A stretch of 38,098 nt of DNA from Chloroflexota bacterium (GCA_011388675.1 DROW01000025.1:1-38098), one strand, 5' to 3'; counted from the first letter of the stretch, positions 26,729 through 35,043 are shown. Program-made: numbers and translations. The notes: generated by a model not told the origin, from the sequence alone.

Positions 26729-28429
26729 CTACCCCGCCTCGATCTCCGTCGGCGGCACCAATTGGACGACCGCCTCCACCACGCGCGGCAACTGGCCCAA
26801 TTCACGGGCGGCGGTCTGCAACACGCCGTCCACGTTCGGGTAGCCGACCAAGCGGGCGGTGATCTCACCGACCATCCGCTCGCGGGCCGCTCGCTGCTGC
26901 GTCTCTTCCAGCAGCCGGACGTTCTCCATCGCCAGCGCCATCCGCTCCGCGACCCCCTCGGCCAGGCCGATCTCCTGCTCTCCCCATTCGCCGGCCTCGA
27001 CAGGTCGATGGAACCCGATGACGCCAACCGACACGCCGCGGAGTTTCACCGGCACAGCGAGGAGATACCGCTCCTCTCCCGCCAGGCCCACCCGCCGGCT
27101 CACCGGCTTCCCGCGCTGCCTGGCCTCGTCGAAGAGGGAACGCCACACTTCCTCCGGGACCGGGCTTTCCTCCCTCCAGTACCGCTGAATCCCTGGCCCG
27201 CCCTCCACGAACTGCTCCCAGGCCCGGATCGTCATCGCCTGATAGACCTGGCTCAACTCCTCCAGGCTCCGCTCCATCTGTTCCAGGAGGCGGACGTTGT
27301 CCAGACCCACCGCGAACTGATCGGCCAGTGTCTGGAAGGTGCGGATCTGCTCCTCGGGGATGGGCTGTTCGTCAGCGATGTGGACGTCCAACACCCCGAA
27401 GAGCTCGCCGCGGGCACGGAGGGGCAGGATCAGCCGCCATCGGGTCCAGCGCAATTCGGGGAGCGGTTCGGAGACGGAGGCGAAGAGCGACTTCCCCTCG
27501 CGGACCGCCCGTGCCGCCGGGTCCTCCGAGTCGACGGAGATGCGGTATCGACGCTCGACCAGCCGCCGCCCTCCCGCGGACGAGGCGGCCTCCAGGGTAA
27601 GCCACTCCCGTCGCGGGTCCATCCGGAACAGGCCGACGTGGTAGAGGGCGAACCGCTCCGCCATCAGGGAGAGGAACTGATCGATCAACTCCCGTTCCCC
27701 CCGCAGCGCGGCGATCTGGCGGGCGACCTCGGCGGCCGTCTCCAGCGCGCGGGTTCGCTCCTGAAGCAACTGGTTGGCCTCCTCCAGCCGCTTCGCCCGC
27801 TCCCGCAGCAGGTTCTGCGCTTCGGCCAGTTCAGCGGCGGAGCGCCGGGCAGCCTGGAGCGTGAAGATCTGGAAACGGTAGAAGCGGCCGAGCAGCAGAA
27901 GGAGCAGGATCAGGAGCATCGTGAAGACGGCCCCGCCGTAGATCCACGGCTCCAGCGTCAGCGGGTTGTCCAGATGGACCAGCCACTGGGCCATTTGGCC
28001 CTGGTAAGCCAGGACGGCGAAAGCGGCGAAAGCGAGGAGGCCCAGGACGGCCATCGCCATAGCAGAGCCCACGCCGTCGAGGATGAGGGCCAGGACGGGC
28101 AGGGCCAGCATAAACACCCGTCCGTCCCCCGCCAGTCCCCCCCGGGCGAAGGAGAGGACCCCGATGGCGTACCCCAAAAGCAGCAGGCCCCAGGCCCGCA
28201 CGCGGGGGTTCAACCGCCGAAAGATGGCCAGCACGACGAGGAAGAGGTAACTGACCACGAAGATCGCCGCCGCAACCCACTGTCGGGGGTCCCGCGTGGC
28301 CGCATACACCGTCCAGCCGACGATCGGCGCTCCGGTGACGCCAACCACGGCCAGGAGGATGTTCAGGACCCGGGTACGCCAGGTCCTCAGTTCTTCTGTG
28401 ACACCCGAACGTTCTCGTTCCGTCACCAT
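26729..28429 (-). CDS. Membrane GAF-domain sensor without kinase domain: about 6 TM, coiled coil, GAF, divergent GAF, conserved tail
   Basis: N-terminal hydrophobic helices (VLNILLAVVGVTGAPIVGW...FTMLLILLLLLLGRFYRF), GAF FALYHVGLFRMDPRREWLTLEAASSAGGRRL; AGGAGGAG RBS before ATG at 28429; no HisKA/HATPase. Confidence 0.88.
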   Translation of the reverse strand: MVTERERSGVTEELRTWRTRVLNILLAVVGVTGAPIVGWTVYAATRDPRQWVAAAIFVVSYLFLVVLAIFRRLNPRVRAWGLLLLGYAIGVLSFARGGLAGDGRVFMLALPVLALILDGVGSAMAMAVLGLLAFAAFAVLAYQGQMAQWLVHLDNPLTLEPWIYGGAVFTMLLILLLLLLGRFYRFQIFTLQAARRSAAELAEAQNLLRERAKRLEEANQLLQERTRALETAAEVARQIAALRGERELIDQFLSLMAERFALYHVGLFRMDPRREWLTLEAASSAGGRRLVERRYRISVDSEDPAARAVREGKSLFASVSEPLPELRWTRWRLILPLRARGELFGVLDVHIADEQPIPEEQIRTFQTLADQFAVGLDNVRLLEQMERSLEELSQVYQAMTIRAWEQFVEGGPGIQRYWREESPVPEEVWRSLFDEARQRGKPVSRRVGLAGEERYLLAVPVKLRGVSVGVIGFHRPVEAGEWGEQEIGLAEGVAERMALAMENVRLLEETQQRAARERMVGEITARLVGYPNVDGVLQTAARELGQLPRVVEAVVQLVPPTEIEAG

Positions 28430-28443
28430 TCCGGTTTCTCCTC

Positions 28444-30738
28444 CTACTGCTCTCCTCCTGCCGACCGATCGATCAGCATCCCCGGCCCCAGTTCGACGTA
28501 CACGCCGGTCGCGTGAAGGGCCTCGCCGAGCCCCTCCGCCACACTGCGCAGGACGGTACCCATATCGACCGCCCGGGCCAGCCGGTCACTCAGGGCGCGG
28601 AGCGTGGCCTCGATCTCAACCCGTCGGCGGGTGGCCTCCAGCAGCCGCGCCCGCTCCAGGGCCAGCGATGCTTGGTCGATAAGAGCCTCGTACAGACGAA
28701 GGGCGCTCTCGGGGAAGGCCCCCGGTCTCAGCCGGTAGGCGACCACGAAGCCGATCGGCCGCTCGCCGATGCGCAAGGGGATGTTGGCGACCGCTCCCAC
28801 CCCCGCCCGGCGGAAGAACGCGATCTCTTCCTCGGTCAGGAACGAGGGGGACTGGACGTCGGCCAGCGACCACAGCCGCTGCATCCTATCTACCCGCATA
28901 TGGCTAGCGGAGATGGGCACCCGAATCCCGGGCGGGATGGTCGTCTGCTCATCCCGCCGCCAGGAGGCGATGAAGTGGATGGTCTCCGGGCGCTCGGCTC
29001 CCGGCGGCTCGAAAAGCGCGATAATGCAACCGTCGACGCCCGTCTCGGCCACGGTGGCGATGACCACCTCGCTCACCTCCTCCAGGGTCGTCGCCGTGGT
29101 CAACCGACGACTGGCCCGGTAGATGGGGCTGGTGGCCTCCAGCAGGAGGGCCTCGTCGGAAAGCCGTCGGGCGTTCTCCAGAGCGACGGCGATCTGGTCG
29201 GCCATACTCTGGAGGGCCCGCACGTCGTCCTCGTTGAAAGCCGCCTCCTCGGTGGACTGCACGTCCAGCACGCCCAGCAGTCTGCCGCCCACCATCAGGG
29301 GGAGGGTAACCTCGGAGCGGGTGTAGGGGAGGAGCGGGTTGTCGAAGTGGACCGCGTCCTCACCCACGTCGAGGGCGATGCGAGGCTTACGGTGGAGGGC
29401 GGTCCAGCCGACCATACTGGTCCCTCCGACGCGCAGCCGGTGGCCCTGGGCCTTCATCTTCTCCCCCGCCTCGCCCGTCGCTTCCCGCAGGACCGCCCAC
29501 TCGCCGCTCTCGTCGATCAGGAAGATGCCGGCGTGGTAGAAGCCAAACCGTTCGCGGATCAGGTTCACGGTCCGCCGGAGCAACTCGTCCACGTCGAATA
29601 TGGAGGTGATGACCCGCCCGATCTCGGCGCTGGCTTCCAGGAGGACGGCCCGCCGCTGGAGGGCGGCGTTGGCCTCTTGGAGAGCACGGGTCCGCTCGGC
29701 GACCCGCTCCTCCAACTCGGTGTAGTAGGCCTGGAGTTCCTCGGCCATCTTGTTGAAGGCGGCGGCCAGCCGCCCGAACTCATCCGCCCGCTCGACGGGC
29801 ACCCGCTCCTCCAGGTGCCCCGTGGCCAGGCGGGCGGTGGCCTCGGTCAGCCGCTCGATCGGCTGGGCGATGCTGCGGATCGTCGCGACCGCCGTCCCGA
29901 TCAACGTCAGAGCGATCACCGACCCCCACACCACAGGGATCGTCCGCACCGTCTCCCGCGCCTGCTCAATGCGTGCCAGATGGGATTCCTCCCGCTCGAA
30001 GGCGGCCGCCTGCACCTCCTCCACCGCGTTGGTGATCCGACTCCGATGGAAGCCGAGGTACTCCGGCCGGGTATAATCGTACACCGCCCCCCAATTCCCC
30101 TGCCGGGCCTCTTCCAGCAGGTTCTCCGCCAGGATCCGCACGGAACCCAGATCGTCGCGGAACTGAATCAGGGCGGAGCGAAGCGTGTCGTCGGGGGGGA
30201 GCGTGAACGCCGATTCCTCCACCTGCGCCAGCGTTTGATCCAGCGCTTCCAGGGCCCCCTTGGTGCGCTCGACGAACCGGACGGGGTCCTGAGATGCCGC
30301 CTCGTCCTGCAACACGCCGATCAGCGCCACAGCCGAGTTGTGGGCCTTCAACACCCAGGCCAACCGAGCCGAATCCTCGTGGAGGGCAGCGACGGCCTTC
30401 TCCATCTCTCCGATGGAGGTGAAGATAAGGAGCGTCGCCACGACGAGGAGGGTGGAGATGACGAGCACGATGCCGATCAGCCGATCCCGCACGCTGGTAA
30501 CCCGCGCGCCGATGAGGGCGCTCGGGAGTTCCTCCTCCCCTCCCTCCCCCTCGCGGGCGGAGGGGGGCTCGATGAGGGTCGGGGGGCCGGACAGCGTCGG
30601 CGGCTGCGGCCGGGCGGAGGGAAGAGGCGATTCCGGCTCCGGAGGGGGCGGTGCCGGCTCCTCCTTCCCCTCCGGCGAGGGCGGCTTGAAGTTCGAGAAC
30701 AACTCCTCCAGGGAATGCCTCAGGTCATCCTTGCTCAT
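28444..30738 (-). CDS. Membrane GAF-domain sensor without kinase domain: Pro-rich cytosolic N-terminus, TM, sensor, TM, HAMP, GAF, GAF, conserved tail
   Basis: MSKDDLRHSLEELFSNFKPPSPEGKEEPAPPPPEPESPLPSARPQPP...; TM LIGIVLVISTLLVVATLLIF; HAMP LTEATARLATGHLEERVPVERADEFGRLAAAFNKMAEEL; GAF RFGFYHAGIFLIDESGEWAVL. Starts 14 bp inside the parA-like gene; ATG at 30738 preferred. Confidence 0.9.
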   Translation of the reverse strand: MSKDDLRHSLEELFSNFKPPSPEGKEEPAPPPPEPESPLPSARPQPPTLSGPPTLIEPPSAREGEGGEEELPSALIGARVTSVRDRLIGIVLVISTLLVVATLLIFTSIGEMEKAVAALHEDSARLAWVLKAHNSAVALIGVLQDEAASQDPVRFVERTKGALEALDQTLAQVEESAFTLPPDDTLRSALIQFRDDLGSVRILAENLLEEARQGNWGAVYDYTRPEYLGFHRSRITNAVEEVQAAAFEREESHLARIEQARETVRTIPVVWGSVIALTLIGTAVATIRSIAQPIERLTEATARLATGHLEERVPVERADEFGRLAAAFNKMAEELQAYYTELEERVAERTRALQEANAALQRRAVLLEASAEIGRVITSIFDVDELLRRTVNLIRERFGFYHAGIFLIDESGEWAVLREATGEAGEKMKAQGHRLRVGGTSMVGWTALHRKPRIALDVGEDAVHFDNPLLPYTRSEVTLPLMVGGRLLGVLDVQSTEEAAFNEDDVRALQSMADQIAVALENARRLSDEALLLEATSPIYRASRRLTTATTLEEVSEVVIATVAETGVDGCIIALFEPPGAERPETIHFIASWRRDEQTTIPPGIRVPISASHMRVDRMQRLWSLADVQSPSFLTEEEIAFFRRAGVGAVANIPLRIGERPIGFVVAYRLRPGAFPESALRLYEALIDQASLALERARLLEATRRRVEIEATLRALSDRLARAVDMGTVLRSVAEGLGEALHATGVYVELGPGMLIDRSAGGEQ

Positions 30739-31579
30739 CTTCTCTCCATCCTCCTTCCACCATCCCGGACGAAACGCCCACGGGGAGGGAGAACCCCATC
30801 CCACCCGACCTGTCCAAGGAGAGGATCCGGATCACCTCCTGGGCCACCTCGCGGTACTGGCGTGCGGCCCGCGTCCGGGGCGCGTACCGGGTAACCGGCA
30901 GCCCGAATGCAGGGCTTTCCCGCAGACGGGTGTCGATCCGGACGGTGGTAGCCAGCAACGCCCTGGGGAACCGAAGGCGCAACTGATCCAGGATCGTCCG
31001 ATGCACCTTGTTGCGGACATCGAACATCGTCACCAGCAGGCGGTAGCGGAGGTGGGGGTTGGTCTTCCGCCGCACCAGTTCCAGCAGATCCAGCATCTGG
31101 CGCAGGGAGCGGACGGCGTAGTACTCGCAGGGGACGGGGATCAGCAGCAGGTCGGCGGCGGTGAGCGCGTTGATGGTCAACGTCCCCATCGACGGCGGGC
31201 TGTCGATCAGAACCACGTCATACAGGTCGGGGTCCATCCGATCCAGGCTCTCTTTCAGCCGGTACTCATATCCCGGTCGTTTATACAGGATTTTCTCCAG
31301 AATCACCAGTTCCCGATTGGCCGGAAGCAGGTCCAGCCCGTCCACCGGCGTCTCCTGGCTGGCGGCGACGGGGGAGGTGTGGCCCAGCAACACGTCCCCC
31401 ACCGTCCGCCGCGCCGACTCGGGATTCACCCCCAGGGAGAGGGTCAGGTGGGCCTGGGGGTCCATATCGACGAGCAGGACGAGGAAGCCCATCTCAGCCA
31501 GGCTCCCTCCCAACGAGAGGGCGGTGGTCGTCTTCGCCACACCGCCCTTGTTCTGGGCCACCGCAATTACGGCCGTCAT
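30725..31579 (-). CDS. ParA/MinD-family (SIMIBI) ATPase
   Basis: MTAVIAVAQNKGGVAKTTTALSLGGSLAEMGFLVLLVDMDPQAHLTLSLG: deviant Walker A KGGVAKTT, VDMDPQ, DVVLIDSPPSMGTLTINAL. Confidence 0.95.
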   Translation of the reverse strand: MTAVIAVAQNKGGVAKTTTALSLGGSLAEMGFLVLLVDMDPQAHLTLSLGVNPESARRTVGDVLLGHTSPVAASQETPVDGLDLLPANRELVILEKILYKRPGYEYRLKESLDRMDPDLYDVVLIDSPPSMGTLTINALTAADLLLIPVPCEYYAVRSLRQMLDLLELVRRKTNPHLRYRLLVTMFDVRNKVHRTILDQLRLRFPRALLATTVRIDTRLRESPAFGLPVTRYAPRTRAARQYREVAQEVIRILSLDRSGGMGFSLPVGVSSGMVEGGWREDEQG

Positions 31580-33897
31580 GCCTCCCCTCCCTTCCCCTCC
31601 TCGGCTGCGCCGGCGGGAGGATGCAGGGGGAGGCTGAAGGTGAAGGTGGACCCCTTGCCCACCTCGCTCTCCACCCAGATCTGCCCGCCGTGCATCTCCA
31701 CGAACTCCTTGCTCAGGGAGAGCCCCAGCCCCGCCCCGTTGGTCCGGCGTCCGTCCTCCGCCCCTCCCTGTTCGAACCGCTCGAAGATCCGCTCCAGGTC
31801 CTCCGGCGGGATCCCCACCCCGGTGTCGCTCACGCTCACCATCACCTTCCCGTTGGAGGTCCAGGCACGGACCGTGATGCTGCCCTGGTCGGTGTATTTG
31901 GCCGCGTTGGCCATCAGCCGCAACAGCACCTGACGGATGCGGGCCGGGTCGGCGCGGACCGTGGGCAGGTCCGGCGCGATCTCCTCCCGCAGCGCGACCC
32001 TCTTCCCCCGGACCAGGGCGCTGGCCGTGGACATCACGCTGCGGATCAGTTCCGCCAGGTCCACCTCGCGGAACTGAAGTTCCATCAGCCCCGCCTCGAT
32101 CTGAGAGAGGTCCAGCAGGTCGTTGATCAGCCCCAGCAGGTGTTGGCTGTTGTGGTAGATGATCTCCAGGTCCTGCCGCTGCTGTTCCGTCAGCGGGCCG
32201 TCGATCCCCTTGAGCAGCAGGCGGGTGAAGCCGATGATGTTGGTCAACGGCGTCCGCAACTCGTGGGACATATTGGCCAGGAAGCGGCGCTTGGACCGGT
32301 CGAGTTCCCGCAGCCGCTCGGCCGCCTCCCGCTCCAGCGCGTAAGCGCGGGCGTTCTCCAGCGCGATGGCGATCTGGTAGGCGACATTCTGAAGGACGGA
32401 GACCTCGTCCTGGTCGATCTCCTGCGGCGAGGTCGTCTGGACGTCCAGCACGCCAACGGTCGTCTCCCCCCGACGGAGGGGGAGGACCACCTCCGAGCGG
32501 ACGTAAGAGGTCGGCGGCCCCACTGTGACCGGGACGGGGTGGCTTTCGGCGATCGCCTCCCCTTCCCGGATGACCCGAGCCAGGGGACCGGGGGCGTCCA
32601 GCGGGACCCGTTCGCCGTGGAAGGGCGTGGGCTCGCCTGCCGAGGCCCGCAGCACCAGCCCCTCCTCCTCCTCAAGGGTGTAAACGGCCACATAGGAGTA
32701 GACGAAGCGATCCCGCACCAGCCGCACCACCTGTTCCAGCAGCCGGTCGGGGTCGAGAATGGAAGTTACCGCCTGTCCCACCTCCAGGCTGGTTTGCATA
32801 TGGAGGGCCCGACGCTGGATCTGGTAGTTGGCCTGCTGGAGCAGGCGGGTCCGCTCCGCGACTTTGGCCTCCAGGTCGTTGTAGAGGGCCTCCAGTTCGG
32901 CGGCCATCCGGTTGAAGACCCGACCCAGGATGCCGATCTCGTCGCGGGAGTGGATCTCCACCCGCTGGGAGAGGTCGCCGTTGGCGATGCGCAGGGCCGA
33001 CTCGGTGAGGCGGACGATGGGGCGGGTGATCTGTCGGGTGACGATGGCGGAGACGACGGCGGCGGCCAGCGCGGCGATCAGCGCGGCCATAATCACCGCC
33101 GCAGCGACCGCATCGTTCCCGGCGAACGCCTCCTCCTGGGATTGCTCGACCAGGAGGGCGAGGGAGAGAGAGGGCAACCAGCGGTAGACACCGATGACCG
33201 GCACCCCGGCGTAGTTCTCGTACAGCCCCTCCCCGTCCATCCCGGCCAGGGCCCCCTCAACCGCCGCGCTGTCGACCGCCTCCCCCTGGGGGAAGGCCAT
33301 CCCGTCCTGATCGACCAGATAGATCTCCCCCGTCTGCCCCAGCCCGGCGGTCTCGTGCAGGATGCGGAGGAGTTCGGTCGGGTCGGGCCAGACGGAGAGG
33401 TAGCGCCACCGTCCGGTGTGGGCGAGCGGCACGATCATCAGGACGGCGGCCTCGCCGTACACGTCGCCAGCGCTAAAGGCGACGCGAAGCGACGCGGGTT
33501 CCTCGGGCACGGGGAGGATCGCCCCCTCCTGGAACGGCGAAGTGGAGACCCAAACGCGGCCGTCTCCGGATAGGAGGGCGACCCCCGCCAAGGCATACCC
33601 GGCAGCGACGTCGCCCAGAGACTGCCGGGCCGTGTCTACATCCCCGGCCTCCAGGGCCTGAAGGGCGCGGCTCACGGCCTCCTCCTCCGCCAGCACCTCC
33701 ACCACGTCCTGTGTCTCCTCAACCCAGCGTGTGATCTGGACCTCTTTGAGCGCGGCGATGGAAAGCAGCTTCTCGGTTATCTGATGCTGGATGGTCAGGC
33801 GGCTTCGGTTGGTGGCGTACCAACTGACCACGCTGAGAGGAAGGATGGTCAACACGAGGAAAGCCGTGAGCAGCGTGCGCCCCAGCCCTCCCCTCAT
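31576..33897 (-). CDS. Membrane histidine kinase: dCache-like sensor, HAMP, GAF, HisKA, HATPase
   Basis: TM LLTAFLVLTILPLSVVSWYA; HAMP LTESALRIANGDLSQRVEIHSRDEIGILGRVFNRMAAEL; MSHELRTPLTNIIGFTRLLLKGIDGPLTEQQRQDLE; MANAAKYTDQGS, DTGVGIPPEDLERIFERF. ATG at 33897 with upstream GGAGGT. Confidence 0.95.
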   Translation of the reverse strand: MRGGLGRTLLTAFLVLTILPLSVVSWYATNRSRLTIQHQITEKLLSIAALKEVQITRWVEETQDVVEVLAEEEAVSRALQALEAGDVDTARQSLGDVAAGYALAGVALLSGDGRVWVSTSPFQEGAILPVPEEPASLRVAFSAGDVYGEAAVLMIVPLAHTGRWRYLSVWPDPTELLRILHETAGLGQTGEIYLVDQDGMAFPQGEAVDSAAVEGALAGMDGEGLYENYAGVPVIGVYRWLPSLSLALLVEQSQEEAFAGNDAVAAAVIMAALIAALAAAVVSAIVTRQITRPIVRLTESALRIANGDLSQRVEIHSRDEIGILGRVFNRMAAELEALYNDLEAKVAERTRLLQQANYQIQRRALHMQTSLEVGQAVTSILDPDRLLEQVVRLVRDRFVYSYVAVYTLEEEEGLVLRASAGEPTPFHGERVPLDAPGPLARVIREGEAIAESHPVPVTVGPPTSYVRSEVVLPLRRGETTVGVLDVQTTSPQEIDQDEVSVLQNVAYQIAIALENARAYALEREAAERLRELDRSKRRFLANMSHELRTPLTNIIGFTRLLLKGIDGPLTEQQRQDLEIIYHNSQHLLGLINDLLDLSQIEAGLMELQFREVDLAELIRSVMSTASALVRGKRVALREEIAPDLPTVRADPARIRQVLLRLMANAAKYTDQGSITVRAWTSNGKVMVSVSDTGVGIPPEDLERIFERFEQGGAEDGRRTNGAGLGLSLSKEFVEMHGGQIWVESEVGKGSTFTFSLPLHPPAGAAEEGKGGEA

Positions 33898-34104
33898 ACC
33901 CGGCCCCGGGACCTCCAACGGCCTCATTCTGGACATCGATCAGATCGGCACCCCAACCATCCGGAACCCATTAAGCGCACAAACGGGTTCCCACCGCATC
34001 ATCGGCGTGCTTCCCGACGAAGCCACCGTAAGCGCAGGAACCCGCCCCTTTCCCGCAGCGCGCCCTTTTCCGGGCCGATCACCCAGAGGACGTTGTGCTA
34101 ACCC

Positions 34105-34509
34105 TTACGAAATCTCCCAGACCTGCTCCCCCTGAAGGATGCGCCGGATCTGCTCCGGGAAGCGATCTGGGTCCAACGGCTTGCCGATGAACCCGTCGAA
34201 CCCGGCCTTGCGGGCCCGTTCCATGTTCTCCTGACTCGCGTCCGCCGTCACCGCGACGATGAGGGTATCCTTGAACCGGGGGTCCGAACGCAGCAGCCTC
34301 AACGCCTCGTACCCGTCCCGCTCCGGCAGGAAGATGTCCATCAGGATCAGGTCCACCTTGGGAAGGCTCTCGGCGAACTCCAGCACCTGCCACCCGGAGG
34401 CCTTCCACTCGCACTTCTTGACGCCCAAGTAGGCCAGCAGCCGAGCGATCAGCAAGAAGTTGTTCAGATTGTCCTCGACCACCAGCACCGTCGCTTCTCG
34501 GGGGTCCAT
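34105..34509 (-). CDS. Stand-alone response regulator receiver protein
   Basis: TVLVVEDNLNNFLLIARLLAYLGV...VDLILMDIFLPERDGYEALRLLR...IVAVTADASQENMERARKAGFDGFIGKPLD. GTG at 34521 is an alternative start. Confidence 0.92.
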   Translation of the reverse strand: MDPREATVLVVEDNLNNFLLIARLLAYLGVKKCEWKASGWQVLEFAESLPKVDLILMDIFLPERDGYEALRLLRSDPRFKDTLIVAVTADASQENMERARKAGFDGFIGKPLDPDRFPEQIRRILQGEQVWEIS

Positions 34510-34537
34510 AGCCGCTTCCACCTGCTCAGCCGATCTC

Positions 34538-34915
34538 TTACCCGGACCGCTGCAGGAACCGTGCGATCTGCCGGGGCAGTTCGTCGACGTCGATCGGTTT
34601 CTGAATGTAGCCGTCGCAGCCCGCAGCGAGGGTCCGCTCCCGATCCCCTTTCATCACGTTGGCTGTAAGGGCGACGATCGGGATCTCCTTGAGGCCGGGC
34701 GTCTGCCGCAGACGGGCGGTGAACTCGTACCCGTCCATCTCCGGCAGGTTGATGTCCAGCAGGATCAGGTCGGGGGATACGTTCTGGGCCGCCTCCAGGC
34801 CGGACGGGGCGTCCTCTGCCTCGACGACGGTGTACCCCTCTGCCTCCAGGATGCGCCGGACAAGCAACCGGTTCTCAGGGTTGTCTTCGATGTACAGGAT
34901 CGTTCCTTGCCCCAT
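34538..34915 (-). CDS. Stand-alone response regulator receiver protein
   Basis: TILYIEDNPENRLLVRRILEAEGYTVVEAEDAPSGLEAAQNVSPDLILLDINLPEMDGYEF...PIVALTANVMKGDRERTLAAGCDGYIQKPIDVDELP. Confidence 0.92.
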   Translation of the reverse strand: MGQGTILYIEDNPENRLLVRRILEAEGYTVVEAEDAPSGLEAAQNVSPDLILLDINLPEMDGYEFTARLRQTPGLKEIPIVALTANVMKGDRERTLAAGCDGYIQKPIDVDELPRQIARFLQRSG

Positions 34916-34956
34916 ACTTCCTCCCCTCGATCCGATACCACGAGATCGGTTCTTCA

Positions 34957-34965
34957 ATTATATCA
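34957..34965 (-). promoter_or_regulatory. Putative extended -10 promoter (TGATATAAT) for the signalling cluster
   Basis: Reverse strand reads gaattgTGATATAATtgaag 42 bp upstream of the REC start at 34915; no good -35. Confidence 0.55.
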
Positions 34966-34994
34966 CAATTCTCCACCCGCGCATGTCCCGTCCA

Positions 34995-35032
34995 TCGTTA
35001 CGAACCCTGTTCCCACCGTTACGAATCCGTTA
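34995..35032 (-). promoter_or_regulatory. Helically phased direct repeats (TAACGG-type hexamers), candidate response-regulator binding site
   Basis: Plus-strand CCGTTA at 35027-35032 and 35016-35021 (11 bp apart), degenerate CCTGTT at 35006-35011, TCGTTA at 34995-35000; 33-75 bp upstream of the -10. Confidence 0.45.
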
Positions 35033-35043
35033 AAGGCCGCCCC

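Noticed and set aside
24604-27027. Full 807-aa version of the 7TM-PAS-GAF ORF starting at 27027
   Set aside because: The N-terminal about 106 residues (MASSGSIDLSRPANGESRRS...) are out-of-frame readings of the upstream sensor gene; ATG at 26709 begins the membrane domain.
30725-31579. Interpretation of the ParA gene as part of a plasmid or integrative-element partition locus
   Set aside because: No ParB, parS-like palindromes, integrase, relaxase or tRNA att site is visible; its coupling to sensor genes fits a signalling role better.
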